64,000 nucleotides of DNA from Nonomuraea typhae (GCF_009760925.1 NZ_VRLV01000009.1:248001-312000); one strand, 5' to 3'; numbered from the stretch's first letter, positions 34,982 to 43,400 are shown. A program made the numbers and translations. The notes: generated by a model from the letters alone, not told the origin.

Positions 34982-35176
34982 ATGACAGGCGGATGGAGAG
35001 GGCTTCACCATGATGACCATGGCGCAGATCTGGACCATGGCGAGCTGCGGACCCGCTTCGATCATGTGGAACGACGGCTGGACAAGCTCGAAGGACTCGA
35101 CCGCGAGGTTCACGCGCTCACCCTCAAGGTCTCCGGCCGGCAGCCCCCGCCTCCGAAGGAAGCCGACGACGGCTAG
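34982..35176 (+). CDS. Small charged possible coiled-coil protein
   Basis: A 64-codon frame with coding-like third positions. The middle reads as an amphipathic helix (RTRFDHVERRLDKLEGLDRE), and it ends in a proline-acidic tail. The start is uncertain: ATG 34982 lacks an RBS, and the first 15 codons look poor. It fills the gap between the ABC permease and the convergent methyltransferase, sharing two bases with that gene's stop. The alternative is that this is non-coding sequence. Confidence 0.4.
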   Translation: MTGGWRGLHHDDHGADLDHGELRTRFDHVERRLDKLEGLDREVHALTLKVSGRQPPPPKEADDG

Positions 35177-35928
35177 CAGCGGCGGGTCACCCGGATCTTC
35201 GACTGCTTGTGGGGCAGGTGCTCCCAGTCGGTCATGAAGACGGCGTCCAGGCCGTGCCGGTCGGCCATGGCGACGAGGGTCTCGGTGCGGTAGTAGAAGT
35301 CCTCCCGCAGCACCTGGTGTTCCTTGCCGTCGGTGCGGTCGAAGGTGAAGTCGAACCATCCGTCCGCCTTCAGCACCCGGCCCACGTGCGCCAGGCACTC
35401 GTCGATGACCTCGAGCGGGGAATGCGAGAAGACGCTGTGCGCGTGCACCACGTCGAAGTGGCCGTCCGGCAGGAAGGCCAGGCGCAGGTCGCGCACGGGC
35501 GTCAGGTACGGCAGGCGGTCCTGCAGTTTGTAGGTGGTGAGCGTGTCCTGGGCGGCCATGAGGATGTCGGGGGAGATGTCGAGACCGTGGTAGTGGCCGG
35601 GTTCCAGATAGGCGATGAACCAGTGTCCCGCCCGCAGGTTGCCGCAGCCGATCTCCAGCATGCGATGTTCGGGCTGGAGGCCGTGTTCCACCAGATACTC
35701 GAACTGCATCTGGCCCATCGCCATCCACCGCTTGTGAGACTTGGAGCCGACGGCCGCCTCGGGGCTGCGGGCGGCGTCCGACTTCATGACCGCCCGGTAG
35801 TAACCGACGTGGTCGTGGGTGCGCAGGCGCAGCCAGGTGTCTCGGGCCACCCGCCGCAGGTGGGGCAGGATCCGGTCCGGGTGGGTCAGCGCGTAGCGGG
35901 CTTGGTGCCGGATGCTTGATCGGTCCAC
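35173..35928 (-). CDS. Class I SAM-dependent methyltransferase
   Basis: 251 residues. Motif I MLEIGCGNLRAG (about residue 86), then HYHGLDISPD, FDVVHAHSVFSHSP and LKADGWFDFTFDRTDG, as in Methyltransf_11/25 proteins. The GTG at 35928 has AAGGA 7 nt upstream, inside the symporter gene, giving a 43-nt overlap; the frame open to 37083 is antisense shadow. The N-terminal 50 residues are basic (RHQARYALTHPDRILPHLRR). The tight overlap suggests a joint function with the symporter, perhaps modifying an imported or exported sugar-like compound; that is speculation. Confidence 0.85.
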   Translation of the reverse strand: MDRSSIRHQARYALTHPDRILPHLRRVARDTWLRLRTHDHVGYYRAVMKSDAARSPEAAVGSKSHKRWMAMGQMQFEYLVEHGLQPEHRMLEIGCGNLRAGHWFIAYLEPGHYHGLDISPDILMAAQDTLTTYKLQDRLPYLTPVRDLRLAFLPDGHFDVVHAHSVFSHSPLEVIDECLAHVGRVLKADGWFDFTFDRTDGKEHQVLREDFYYRTETLVAMADRHGLDAVFMTDWEHLPHKQSKIRVTRRC

Positions 35929-37265
35929 GGGACATCCTTGGGCAAGCGGTACTTCAGCGTCATGAAGACCGACAGGAGTATGACCACGGCAGGCAGGGCG
36001 GTCTGTCCGATGAGCACCGCGGTGATCGCGCCGTCCGGTTGTTCGACCGGGCGGCTCGGCTCCGACTCGATGAACCCGCCGATCGACAACACTACGCCGA
36101 AGATCAACGCACCGAAGGAGGCCACGCCGCTCTCGATCGCGGTCCACACACCGGTGAACATCCCCGCTCGCCGCTTGCCGGTGACCGCGGCGTCCACCGC
36201 CACGACATCGGCCAGCATGGAGAACTGCAGCAGTTGCACCCCCGCGATGCCCGCCCCGACCAGCAGCAGGGTCAGATGCGCGTAGACGGCGCCGAAGATC
36301 GGCGTGGCGGCGGCCAGCGCCGTCCCGCCCGCGTACACCAGCGCGCCCAGCACCATCGCGCCCCGCTTGTCCAACCGCTTCGACAGCGCCACCCAGATCG
36401 GCATCGTCAGCAGCATCGGCCCGACCAGCACGGCGAAAAGCGTGGTGGTGGCCTTGGGGTTGCCGAGGGTGTAGCCGGCGAAGTACGGCGCGGCGGCCAG
36501 CATCATGCTGACGGCCAGCATCTGGGTGGAACTCAGCGCGAGGAGCCAGACGAAGGGCGTGTTCTTGCGCACCGCCCCGAACTGCTCCCACAGCCTGCCG
36601 CCGTCGGGTTCCGGGGCGCCGGTCATGGGGGCGCGGGCCGTACCGAAGAAGGAGCCGAGCATCGCCGCCAGCATGATCACCGCGATCGTCACCGCCATGA
36701 GGCGATAGCTGTTCAGCGTGCCGTTGGCGCCCTCGCCGGTGGCGATCGCCGGGGCCAGGATGCCGCTGACGGCGGTGGCGGCGCCGATGAAGACCATCCG
36801 CCACTGCAGCAGGGAGGTGCGCTCGTGGTAGTCGTCGGTCATCTCGGCCGGCATGGCCTTGTACGGGACTTCGAACAGGGCGTAGGCGGTGGCGGCGACC
36901 AGGAAGCAGACGCCGATGTAGAGGGCGGCGGGCACCCCGCGCAGCGGCGGTCCGGCGAAGACGGCGACGAACGCCACCGGCAGCGTGACGGCCCCGGCCA
37001 GCAGCCACGGGCGGCGCGGTCCCATGCGCGAACGCGTCCGGTCCGACCAGCGGCCGACCAGCGGGTTGATGACCAGATCCCACACCTTCGGCCCGGCCAC
37101 GATCGCCCCCGCCAGCCAGGCGGGCACCGCCATGAAGTTGGTCATGTAGTAGAGCAGGAGGAGACCGGGCACGGCGGCGAACGTGGCGGTACAGAACGAC
37201 CCGACGCCATACCCCAGCCGCACGCCACGCGAGACCGTGGGGGCATTCACCACCGGTGCGATCAT
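35886..37265 (-). CDS. GPH-type glycoside/cation symporter (MFS)
   Basis: 459-residue, 12-TM transporter. GPH-family signatures: GYGVGSFCTATFAAVPGL at the N-terminus, DLVINPLVGRWSDRTRSRMG in loop 2-3, FEVPYKAMPAEMTDDYHERT, and DKRGAMVLGALVY. Relatives such as MelB and XynB import glycosides with a cation. I use ATG 37265; a short GAGGG precedes it at close distance, so TTG 37277 is an alternative. Longer open frames upstream run through the 14-bp repeat array and are rejected. Overlaps the methyltransferase by 43 nt. Confidence 0.9.
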   Translation of the reverse strand: MIAPVVNAPTVSRGVRLGYGVGSFCTATFAAVPGLLLLYYMTNFMAVPAWLAGAIVAGPKVWDLVINPLVGRWSDRTRSRMGPRRPWLLAGAVTLPVAFVAVFAGPPLRGVPAALYIGVCFLVAATAYALFEVPYKAMPAEMTDDYHERTSLLQWRMVFIGAATAVSGILAPAIATGEGANGTLNSYRLMAVTIAVIMLAAMLGSFFGTARAPMTGAPEPDGGRLWEQFGAVRKNTPFVWLLALSSTQMLAVSMMLAAAPYFAGYTLGNPKATTTLFAVLVGPMLLTMPIWVALSKRLDKRGAMVLGALVYAGGTALAAATPIFGAVYAHLTLLLVGAGIAGVQLLQFSMLADVVAVDAAVTGKRRAGMFTGVWTAIESGVASFGALIFGVVLSIGGFIESEPSRPVEQPDGAITAVLIGQTALPAVVILLSVFMTLKYRLPKDVPWTDQASGTKPATR

Positions 37266-37464
37266 GCCCTCATTCAAACCTACCGAGCCCTTGCTCGATA
37301 AGACCCAAACACGAGTCCACCTCAACCAACCCGGGAGCCCCGGCCCACCTTGGCAAGGGGCACCTCTGGCATCGAGAGACCGGCCCGCCGCCGGATGCCC
37401 CGCCACCCCCGTCCGCCAGCCGCCGGACGCCCTCTCGGGCACCTGCCCCGGAGAAGTGGCCGCC

Positions 37465-37733
37465 TGAGGCTGGCCGCCTGAGGGCGGGTGCTTGAGGGTG
37501 GGCGTCTGAGGCTGGCCGCCTGAGGGTGGGCGTCTGGGGTTGGGCGTCTGGGGTTGGGCGTCTGGGGTTGGGCGCCTGAGGGCGGGTGCTTGAGGGTGGG
37601 CGTCTGAGGCTGGCCGCCTGAGGGTGGGCGTCTGGGGTTGGGCGCCTGGGGTTGGGCGCCTGAGGGCGGGTGCTTGAGGGTGGGCGTCTGGGGTTGGGCC
37701 TCTGGGGGTTGGCCACTTTAGGGTGGGCAGCCT
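37465..37733. repeat. 14-bp G-rich tandem array with higher-order order
   Basis: Seventeen contiguous 14-nt units (37465-37702), then two degenerate 15-nt units. Four variants occur: A TGAGGCTGGCCGCC, B TGAGGGCGGGTGCT, C TGAGGGTGGGCGTC, D TGGGGTTGGGCG(T/C)C. Order: ABCACDDD-BCACDD-BCD, so the array grew by copying a block of about six units. Fourteen is not a multiple of three, so it is not a protein repeat. It lies 200 nt upstream of the symporter start. Confidence 0.9.
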
Positions 37734-38082
37734 GGCTAGGCATGCCTTCGGCGCCTGGAAGGCGGCCTGCCGCCGGACCGCCCGGAACTCCCGGCCGCAG
37801 TCGCCGGGCGCCACCTCGGGCACCTTTCCCGGGGGCGCCCTGCCTCGGGGGCACCTGCCCCGCGGGCACCTCCCCCAGGGGAACCTGCCGGGGGAAGTTG
37901 CCGCCCGAAAGGGGTGCGCGGGATGGGCGGTGGTGCGGGGGAGCCTGGGGTGAGTGCGGGGTTGACGGCATGGAGGACCGAGGCGTCCGGGACATTGGCG
38001 GGTCCGGGCCGGAAGGACCGTGGCGCCCGGGGACCTGTTGGTGAGGGTCCCGGGCGGCGGGGTTGAGCCAGTGTCGGGTGGG
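37734..38082. other. Gap with four 15-bp repeats; no gene recognised
   Basis: Between the 14-bp array and the SseB-like gene. At 37840-37899 four 15-nt units occur, the first CTGCCTCGGGGGCAC; in the plus frame they read LPRGH-LPRGH-LPQGN-LPGEV, pentapeptide-repeat-like. The surrounding frame (37723-37953) has no RBS or other homology, so this may be a remnant. From 37266 to 37464 only the symporter's upstream region is visible. Confidence 0.5.
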
Positions 38083-38961
38083 TTAGTCGGTGACGTCGGC
38101 GCAGACCACGTGGGCGCCGATTTCCACCATGCGTTGTTCGCTGCGCGCGTCCGCCACCCGCGCCATCAGGATCGGCGCCCCGCTGGCGGCGAACTGCGGC
38201 AGGCGGGCGCGAGCTCCCCGGTGCAGGTCGCGTACCACGTCCTCGGCCGCCGACATGTGCACCTTCACGTGCAACATGATCCCCGGCACCCCGGACGCGG
38301 TGCGCGCCTCCGAGATCCACACGTGGTGAACCAGCGGGTAGTCGGCCAGCAGTTGCGCGATCGCCTGGCGCAGGGCGGGCAGGATGGGATGGGTGCAGCG
38401 CCGGTAGCCGGGGTCCACCTGTTGCATGGGGCCCGACAGGTGCGGGCGCGGCGCGGGGATCCACGGCTGGACGGGTGTTTCCGGCATCAGCGGGGAGGTC
38501 TTGGGCGCGGGACGGAACATGTCGCCGCCGCGTGAGACCGTCGCCATCGCCCCGGTCGCGTAGGCCGCGGGAACGGCCGCCGACAGCACGGGGGTGGGCC
38601 CTGTTCTGGTGGTGCGGAGGAAGCGTTGAAGATCGTCGATCGGTACGGCTGCCGCCGCTGGCCCGGCGGCATCGATCACGATCTCCCGTACTCCGGTGAC
38701 CCGCTGGATGTCCAGGATGGTGTCGGCGTCGCACGCCGACAGAGAGTGGCTGCCTCGATGCCGGGCGTAGGTCATCGGGCTGGTGTACCCGAGCAGCACT
38801 CGGTCACCTGCCTGCGTCGTGCCGAGCACGACCGATCGGTCTGGCCGCACGGCAACCAGGACTCCACTGTCAGCGAGGGCGCCGAGCAGGCGATGCGGAC
38901 TGCCATGCCGGGCGAGCACGTCGGCGAGAGCGGGGTTCCCGATGCTCATATGACGAACCAT
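38083..38961 (-). CDS. SseB-like protein
   Basis: 292 residues, cytoplasmic. Residues about 15-125 match the SseB N-terminal domain layout (RVLLGYTSPMTYARHRG, GVREIVIDAAGPAAAAVPID); the C-terminal part resembles the SseB C-terminal domain (VHHVWISEARTASGVPGIML). A proline-rich linker (PVQPWIPAPRPHLSGP) joins them. In actinobacteria these proteins are widespread and uncharacterised, unrelated in function to type III secretion. ATG 38961 or 38949; neither has an RBS. Confidence 0.7.
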   Translation of the reverse strand: MVRHMSIGNPALADVLARHGSPHRLLGALADSGVLVAVRPDRSVVLGTTQAGDRVLLGYTSPMTYARHRGSHSLSACDADTILDIQRVTGVREIVIDAAGPAAAAVPIDDLQRFLRTTRTGPTPVLSAAVPAAYATGAMATVSRGGDMFRPAPKTSPLMPETPVQPWIPAPRPHLSGPMQQVDPGYRRCTHPILPALRQAIAQLLADYPLVHHVWISEARTASGVPGIMLHVKVHMSAAEDVVRDLHRGARARLPQFAASGAPILMARVADARSEQRMVEIGAHVVCADVTD

Positions 38962-39195
38962 AGGTAGTTGGCCACGGCTTATCAGGCTAATAGCGAATAA
39001 ATCTCCCGATCAAGACAAAGATGTGCCCGGCATGGATGACTTTGCCCTCGGCGGGGTACTCGTCCCGGGTGCCGTGCCGGCCCTTTGTCCCCATTCACCT
39101 CGCCTTTCCCGCTCCGGACGGGGATGCGTGGGGCCCAAGCTGGGGTCCTCACTTGTTGGTACGGCGTGCCGTACGTCTCAGATCGCGGGACCCTC

Positions 39196-39224
39196 GTGAA
39201 CGCGTTCACAAGCGCGGATACACT
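39196..39224 (+). promoter_or_regulatory. serA promoter with palindromic operator
   Basis: A perfect 14-bp palindrome GTGAACGCGTTCAC (39196-39209) lies 9 nt before a -10-like TACACT (39219-39224), i.e. across the expected -35. The CG-centred shape resembles LacI-type operators. The 5' UTR to the GTG at 39294 would be about 60 nt. The rest of the 332-nt gap (38962-39195) shows nothing recognisable. Confidence 0.5.
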
Positions 39225-39293
39225 CTGAGGGATCCCGAGGGGCCCGCTGCCGTGCCCCTCCCCGAGCCCGCCGCATGCCCCTAAGGATCCACT

Positions 39294-40883
39294 GTGAACA
39301 AGCCCGTCGTCCTGGTCGCTGAGGAGCTGTCCGAAGCCGGCCTCGCCGTACTCGCTGCGGACTTCGAGGTCCGCCACACCGACGGCGCCGATCGCTCCCA
39401 GCTTCTGCCCGCCATCGCCGATGTGGACGCGCTCATCGTGAGGTCCGCCACCCAGGTGGACGCCGAGGCCATCGCCGCCGCGCCCAAGCTGCGCGTGGTC
39501 GCCCGCGCCGGGGTCGGCCTCGACAACGTGGACGTGGAGTCGGCCACCAAGGCCGGTGTCATGGTGGTCAACGCGCCGACCTCCAACATCACCAGCGCCG
39601 CCGAGCAGACGATCGCGCTCATCCTGGCCAGCGCCCGCAACACCGCCCAGGCCCACGCCGCGCTGAAGAACGGCGAGTGGAAACGTTCCAAGTACACCGG
39701 TGTCGAGCTCGACGAGAAGGTCGTGGCCATCCTGGGCCTCGGCAAGATCGGCCAGCTCGTGGCGCAGCGGCTGCAGCCGTTCGGCGTCGAGCTGATCGCC
39801 TACGACCCGTACCTGCCGCCGGCCCGCGCCGCCCAGATGGGTGTGAAGCTGGTCAGCCTGGATGAGGCGATCAAGCAGGCCGACTTCATCACCGTGCACC
39901 TGCCGAAGTCGAAGGAGACGCTCGGTCTCATCGGCGACAAGGAGCTGCACGAGGTCAAGCCGAGCGTGCGGATCATCAACGTGGCCCGCGGCGGCATCGT
40001 GGACGAGGGCGCCCTCTACTCCGCGATCAAGGAGGGGCGGGTGGCGGGCGCCGGCCTCGACGTGTTCGCCAAGGAGCCGTGCACCGACAGCCCGCTGTTC
40101 GAGCTGGACCAGGTCGTCGCCACCCCGCACCTCGGCGCCTCCACGCACGAGGCGCAGGAGAAGGCGGGCACGCAGGTCGCGCGCAGCGTGAAGCTGGCGC
40201 TGGCGGGCGAGTTCGTGCCGGACGCGGTCAACGTCCAGGGCGGCGCGGTGGCCGAGGACGTCAAGCCGGGCCTGCCGCTGGCCGAGAAGCTGGGCCGCGT
40301 GTTCACGGCGCTGGCCGGCGAGGTGGCCACCAAGCTCGACGTCGAGGTGCGCGGTGAGATCGCCGCCCAGGACGTGCGGGTGGTCGAGCTGGCCGCGCTC
40401 AAGGGCGTCTTCGCCGACGTGATCGAGGAGCAGGTCACCTACGTCAACGCCCCGCTGCTGGCCAAGGACCGCGGCATCCACGTCGAGCTGGTCACCAGCG
40501 CCGAGAGCCCCGACTGGCGCAACGTCATCACCGTGCGCGGCGTCCTGGCCGACGGCCGCCAGGTCTCGGTCTCGGGCACGCTGTCCGGCCCGCGCCAGGT
40601 CACGAAGATCGTCGAGGTCAACGGCTACGAGATGGAGATCGAGCCGACCGCGCACCTGTCGTTCTTCACCTACACCGACCGCCCCGGCATCGTCGGCGTG
40701 GTCGGCCGCATCCTCGGCGAGCAGGGCATCAACATCGCCTCGATGCAGGTGGCCCGGGACGCCAAGGGCGGCAAGGCGCTCATCGCGCTGACCGTCGACT
40801 CGGGCATCCCGGCCGACGTCGTGGAGCAGATCGTCGAGGAGATCGGCGCCGACAGCGGCCGCTCGGTGGACCTCGAGGACTGA
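39294..40883 (+). CDS. serA: D-3-phosphoglycerate dehydrogenase, long form with ASB and ACT domains
   Basis: First committed step of serine synthesis, oxidising 3-phosphoglycerate to 3-phosphohydroxypyruvate with NAD+. 529 residues, the type I length found in mycobacteria. Rossmann motif GLGKIG at 148-153; catalytic Arg in NVARGGIVDEG, Glu in FAKEP, His in TPHLGASTHEAQ. The intervening ASB domain spans about 315-450, and an ACT domain about 455-529 (HLSFFTYTDRPGIVGVVGRI) is expected to bind serine. GTG start at 39294 with AAGGA 8 nt upstream. Followed by a strong terminator. Confidence 0.98.
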   Translation: MNKPVVLVAEELSEAGLAVLAADFEVRHTDGADRSQLLPAIADVDALIVRSATQVDAEAIAAAPKLRVVARAGVGLDNVDVESATKAGVMVVNAPTSNITSAAEQTIALILASARNTAQAHAALKNGEWKRSKYTGVELDEKVVAILGLGKIGQLVAQRLQPFGVELIAYDPYLPPARAAQMGVKLVSLDEAIKQADFITVHLPKSKETLGLIGDKELHEVKPSVRIINVARGGIVDEGALYSAIKEGRVAGAGLDVFAKEPCTDSPLFELDQVVATPHLGASTHEAQEKAGTQVARSVKLALAGEFVPDAVNVQGGAVAEDVKPGLPLAEKLGRVFTALAGEVATKLDVEVRGEIAAQDVRVVELAALKGVFADVIEEQVTYVNAPLLAKDRGIHVELVTSAESPDWRNVITVRGVLADGRQVSVSGTLSGPRQVTKIVEVNGYEMEIEPTAHLSFFTYTDRPGIVGVVGRILGEQGINIASMQVARDAKGGKALIALTVDSGIPADVVEQIVEEIGADSGRSVDLED

Positions 40884-40894
40884 CCCGCCGCCTG

Positions 40895-40933
40895 AATGCG
40901 GCTGCCGTGGACATTCCATGGCAGCCGCATTTT
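40895..40933 (+). terminator. Rho-independent terminator of serA
   Basis: AATGCGGCTGCC (40895-40906) pairs with GGCAGCCGCATT (40920-40931). With the inner GTGG/CCAT pairs the stem is 16 bp with a 5-nt loop, and the T-run TTTT overlaps its end. Confidence 0.9.
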
Positions 40934-40993
40934 CCGTCTCAGCATGCGAGAAGCTAGGACATCCAAGCAGATCCTCGGGTTAGGCTGTCGATG

Positions 40994-41041
40994 ATGCGCC
41001 AGGTTCTCGTACTTATTACCTGCCGCGGCGGGGCCTGTTAG
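40994..41041 (+). CDS. Orphan leaderless leader peptide candidate
   Basis: 15-codon ORF MRQVLVLITCRGGAC, with Val-Leu-Val-Leu-Ile in a row and two Cys codons. TAGGCT at 40981-40986 lies 7 nt before this ATG (an in-frame ATG at 40991 is too close), matching the leaderless pattern. The stop codon lies in the loop of a 7-bp hairpin, ACCTGCC/GGCAGGT (41018-41024/41042-41048); two more inverted repeats follow (41104-41120 and 41133-41154, CCCGGTC/GACCGGG). No T-tract terminator and no biosynthetic target follow on this strand, only the micro-ORF at 41205. Confidence 0.5.
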   Translation: MRQVLVLITCRGGAC

Positions 41042-41204
41042 GGCAGGTCGACTCCCCGTCGTGGTGAGCGGCGTTGCGTCGGCCGGTAAGTCCCTGTCCG
41101 CCAGATCCGCGACCCGGATCGGCGAGAGCAGGCCCGGTCGGGTCCGTGACCGGGATCTGACTCCCCTGGAGTAGTCCGCCCGCGAACATGAGACGAGTCG
41201 CACC

Positions 41205-41315
41205 ATGTACGAGATGTATCCCTGGAACGGTACCGACGAGCACGAGGACGAGGCGGCCGAGGCCGTGCAGTTCGCCCTCGACCGCCGCGACAACGGTGGC
41301 GCCCCCTCCCGCTGA
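41205..41315 (+). CDS. 36-residue acidic micro-protein
   Basis: The frame begins MYEMYPWNGTDEHEDEAAEA and ends in a short basic tail. Third-position GC and a compact Tyr/Trp-rich head with an acidic helix suggest a real micro-protein rather than chance, but the RBS is weak (GACGAG about 8 nt upstream). It follows the orphan leader region and ends 22 nt before the convergent ROK kinase stop. I do not recognise a family. Confidence 0.45.
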   Translation: MYEMYPWNGTDEHEDEAAEAVQFALDRRDNGGAPSR

Positions 41316-41337
41316 ACCCCTCTGGGCCTCGCCCTCG

Positions 41338-42228
41338 CTAGAGCGCCGCGTGCGCCAGGGCGAGGGCGCCCAGCAGCGGCGCGTCGTCGGTGAACCGCGC
41401 CTGCCGCACCTCGGGAGCAAAGGGTACGGCCCGCCGTACCTCTGCCAGGATGCCCGGCATGATCACGTCGGCGGCGCCCATCATGCCGCCTCCGATCACC
41501 AGGCGTTCGGGATCCAGGGTGACGCACAGGTTGGCCACGCTGGCCGCCAGCAGCCGCAGAGTTCCGGCGACCAGGTCGCGCACCGCCGCATCCGGGCCTG
41601 ACACATGCCCGTTGGCCGCCGTCGGCGCGTAGCGGGTCAGGAGTTCGGCGGTGGTGGTGGGGCGGCCGAGGAGGGCCGCGGCGCGACGCGCGAGGCCGCT
41701 GCCCGAGACGCGCTCCTCCAGCGGCACGTGGCCGTCGGCGAAGGCGGGTTCGCCGGGTTCCACCTGGAGGTAGCCGATTTCGCCCGCGGCGCCGTGCGCG
41801 CCCGGGATCACCTGGCCGCCGACGATCAGGGCGGCCGCCAGACCCGTGCCCAGGTTCAGGTAGACGGCGGTGGACACGCCGCGCAGCGCGCCCCAGCGCA
41901 GTTCGGCGGCGGCCGCGGCGTTGACGTCGTTGTCGATGGCCACCGGAATGTCGCCGTACTCCTCGGCCAGCAGCCTCGGGAGCTCCAGACCATCCCAGCC
42001 CGGGACGTTCGGCGACAGCCGTACCACACCATCGCGGATCACCCCCGTGGTGGAGAAACCCACCGCGGCCGGGGCGCTGTCGAGGCGGCGGCCCGCGGCC
42101 AGGGCGCGCGCGAGCGTGCCGGGGCCGGTGTCCAGGCGTTCGCGCGCGGCGATCTCGGGCCCGTCGGCGCCCGAGACCCCCACCGCGATCTTCGTGCCGC
42201 CGATGTCGATGCCCAGCACCTGGCTCAC
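41338..42228 (-). CDS. ROK-family sugar kinase
   Basis: 296 residues. ATP-binding LGIDIGGTKIAVGVSG, catalytic Asp in VAIDNDVNAAAAAELRWG, and YLNLGTGLAAALIVGGQV followed by GAHGAAGEIGYLQVEPG. The usual ROK zinc-binding CxCGxxGCxE motif is absent: the region after GEIGYL has no cysteines, so this is a zinc-less member. The GTG overlaps the permease stop by 4 nt (GTGA), so it is the last gene of the sugar ABC operon and probably phosphorylates the imported sugar. Confidence 0.92.
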   Translation of the reverse strand: MSQVLGIDIGGTKIAVGVSGADGPEIAARERLDTGPGTLARALAAGRRLDSAPAAVGFSTTGVIRDGVVRLSPNVPGWDGLELPRLLAEEYGDIPVAIDNDVNAAAAAELRWGALRGVSTAVYLNLGTGLAAALIVGGQVIPGAHGAAGEIGYLQVEPGEPAFADGHVPLEERVSGSGLARRAAALLGRPTTTAELLTRYAPTAANGHVSGPDAAVRDLVAGTLRLLAASVANLCVTLDPERLVIGGGMMGAADVIMPGILAEVRRAVPFAPEVRQARFTDDAPLLGALALAHAAL

Positions 42229-43400
42229 CTGATGGGACCCTTTCTGGCGAGTGAGTCGATGGCGACGGCCAGGGCGAGCACCGCGGCCGTGACCATGAGG
42301 CGGACCGAGGAGTCCACGCTGAGCAGGAACATACCGCTGGTGATCGACTGGATCACCAGGACCCCCAGCAGCGCGGCGTAGGCCCGTCCGCGCCCGCCGA
42401 ACAGCGAGGTGCCGCCGATCACCGCCGCCGCGATGGCCATGAGCAGCACGTCGCTGCCGCCCGACTGCTGGTTGACCGCGGACAGGCGGCTGGCGGCCAG
42501 GATCCCGCCCGCCGCCGCGAGCGTCGATGCCAGCATGAACGCCAGCACCCGGATCCTGGCCACGTTGATGCCGGCCCGCCGCGCCGCCTCGGCGTTGCCG
42601 CCGACCGCGTAGACGTGGCGGCCGAAGGCCGTGTGCCGGAGCACGAGGTCGAAGCCGGCGACCAGCGTGCCGAAGATGACCAGCAGCAACGGCACGCCGC
42701 GATCGGCCGACATGATCAGTACGGCGGCGCCCAGCAGCACCCCGAGCCCGGCGGCGCGGACCGGCGGCCACCACGCGGGCGGCGCCGGCAGCCCGGCCTT
42801 GACGCGGGCGGCCCGGTTCAGCAGGCCCGCCCCGCCGGAGACGATCACCAGCCCGGCCACGACCAGCCACGACAGCCAGCCCGGCAACCAGGTGTCGCTC
42901 AGCTTGGAGATGAATCCGGTGAACGGCAGGTTGATCGTCCCGCCCTCCCGCAGCAGGTAGAGCAGCAGGCCCTGCCAGCCCATGAGCCCGGCCAGCGTGA
43001 TCACGAACGACGGCATCCGCAGCCGGGTCAGCATCAGCCCGTGCAGCAGGCCGATCGCCGTCCCCGCCAGCAGCGCCACCAGGATCGCCGGGAGCGGATG
43101 CCAGCCCTGCTTCACGCTGACGATCGTCATGATCGTCGCGCAGAGGCCGCTGACCGACCCGGCCGACAGGTCGATCTCGCCCAGCAGCAGCACCATGACG
43201 ATGCCGAGCGCGATCGTGCCGGTGGCGGCCATCTGGAGGGCCAGCGTGGTGAGGTTCTGCGCGGACAGGAAACGGTCGTTGAGGGTGCTGAAGATGATCG
43301 CGATCGCGATGAGCGCACCGACCACCGGCCAGGCGCCGATGTCGCCCTGCGTGAGCGTGATCGGGGAGTACGGCTTGCGCAGTGTGGTGTCCGGGTTCAT
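42225..43400 (-). CDS. XylH-type sugar ABC transporter permease
   Basis: 391-residue permease of the ribose/xylose (CUT2) class. Typical motifs: LGIVMVLLLGEIDLSAGSV, MPSFVITLAGLMGWQGL, RHVYAVGGNAEAARRAGINV, and AAVIGGTSLFGGRG. About ten TM segments. The extra TM pair around 175-235 is the XylH-like lengthening compared with RbsC (about 320 residues). AAGG lies 8 nt before the ATG at 43400. Forms the channel with the ATPase and binding protein upstream. Confidence 0.93.
   Translation of the reverse strand: MNPDTTLRKPYSPITLTQGDIGAWPVVGALIAIAIIFSTLNDRFLSAQNLTTLALQMAATGTIALGIVMVLLLGEIDLSAGSVSGLCATIMTIVSVKQGWHPLPAILVALLAGTAIGLLHGLMLTRLRMPSFVITLAGLMGWQGLLLYLLREGGTINLPFTGFISKLSDTWLPGWLSWLVVAGLVIVSGGAGLLNRAARVKAGLPAPPAWWPPVRAAGLGVLLGAAVLIMSADRGVPLLLVIFGTLVAGFDLVLRHTAFGRHVYAVGGNAEAARRAGINVARIRVLAFMLASTLAAAGGILAASRLSAVNQQSGGSDVLLMAIAAAVIGGTSLFGGRGRAYAALLGVLVIQSITSGMFLLSVDSSVRLMVTAAVLALAVAIDSLARKGPIR

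Noticed and set aside
37465..37733. Possible CRISPR array
   Set aside because: Units are contiguous 14-mers without spacers, and no cas genes are present.
37270..37995. Proline-rich ORFs through the 14-bp array as N-terminal extensions of the symporter or separate genes
   Set aside because: The 14-nt period breaks codon register, and the symporter starts normally at 37265.
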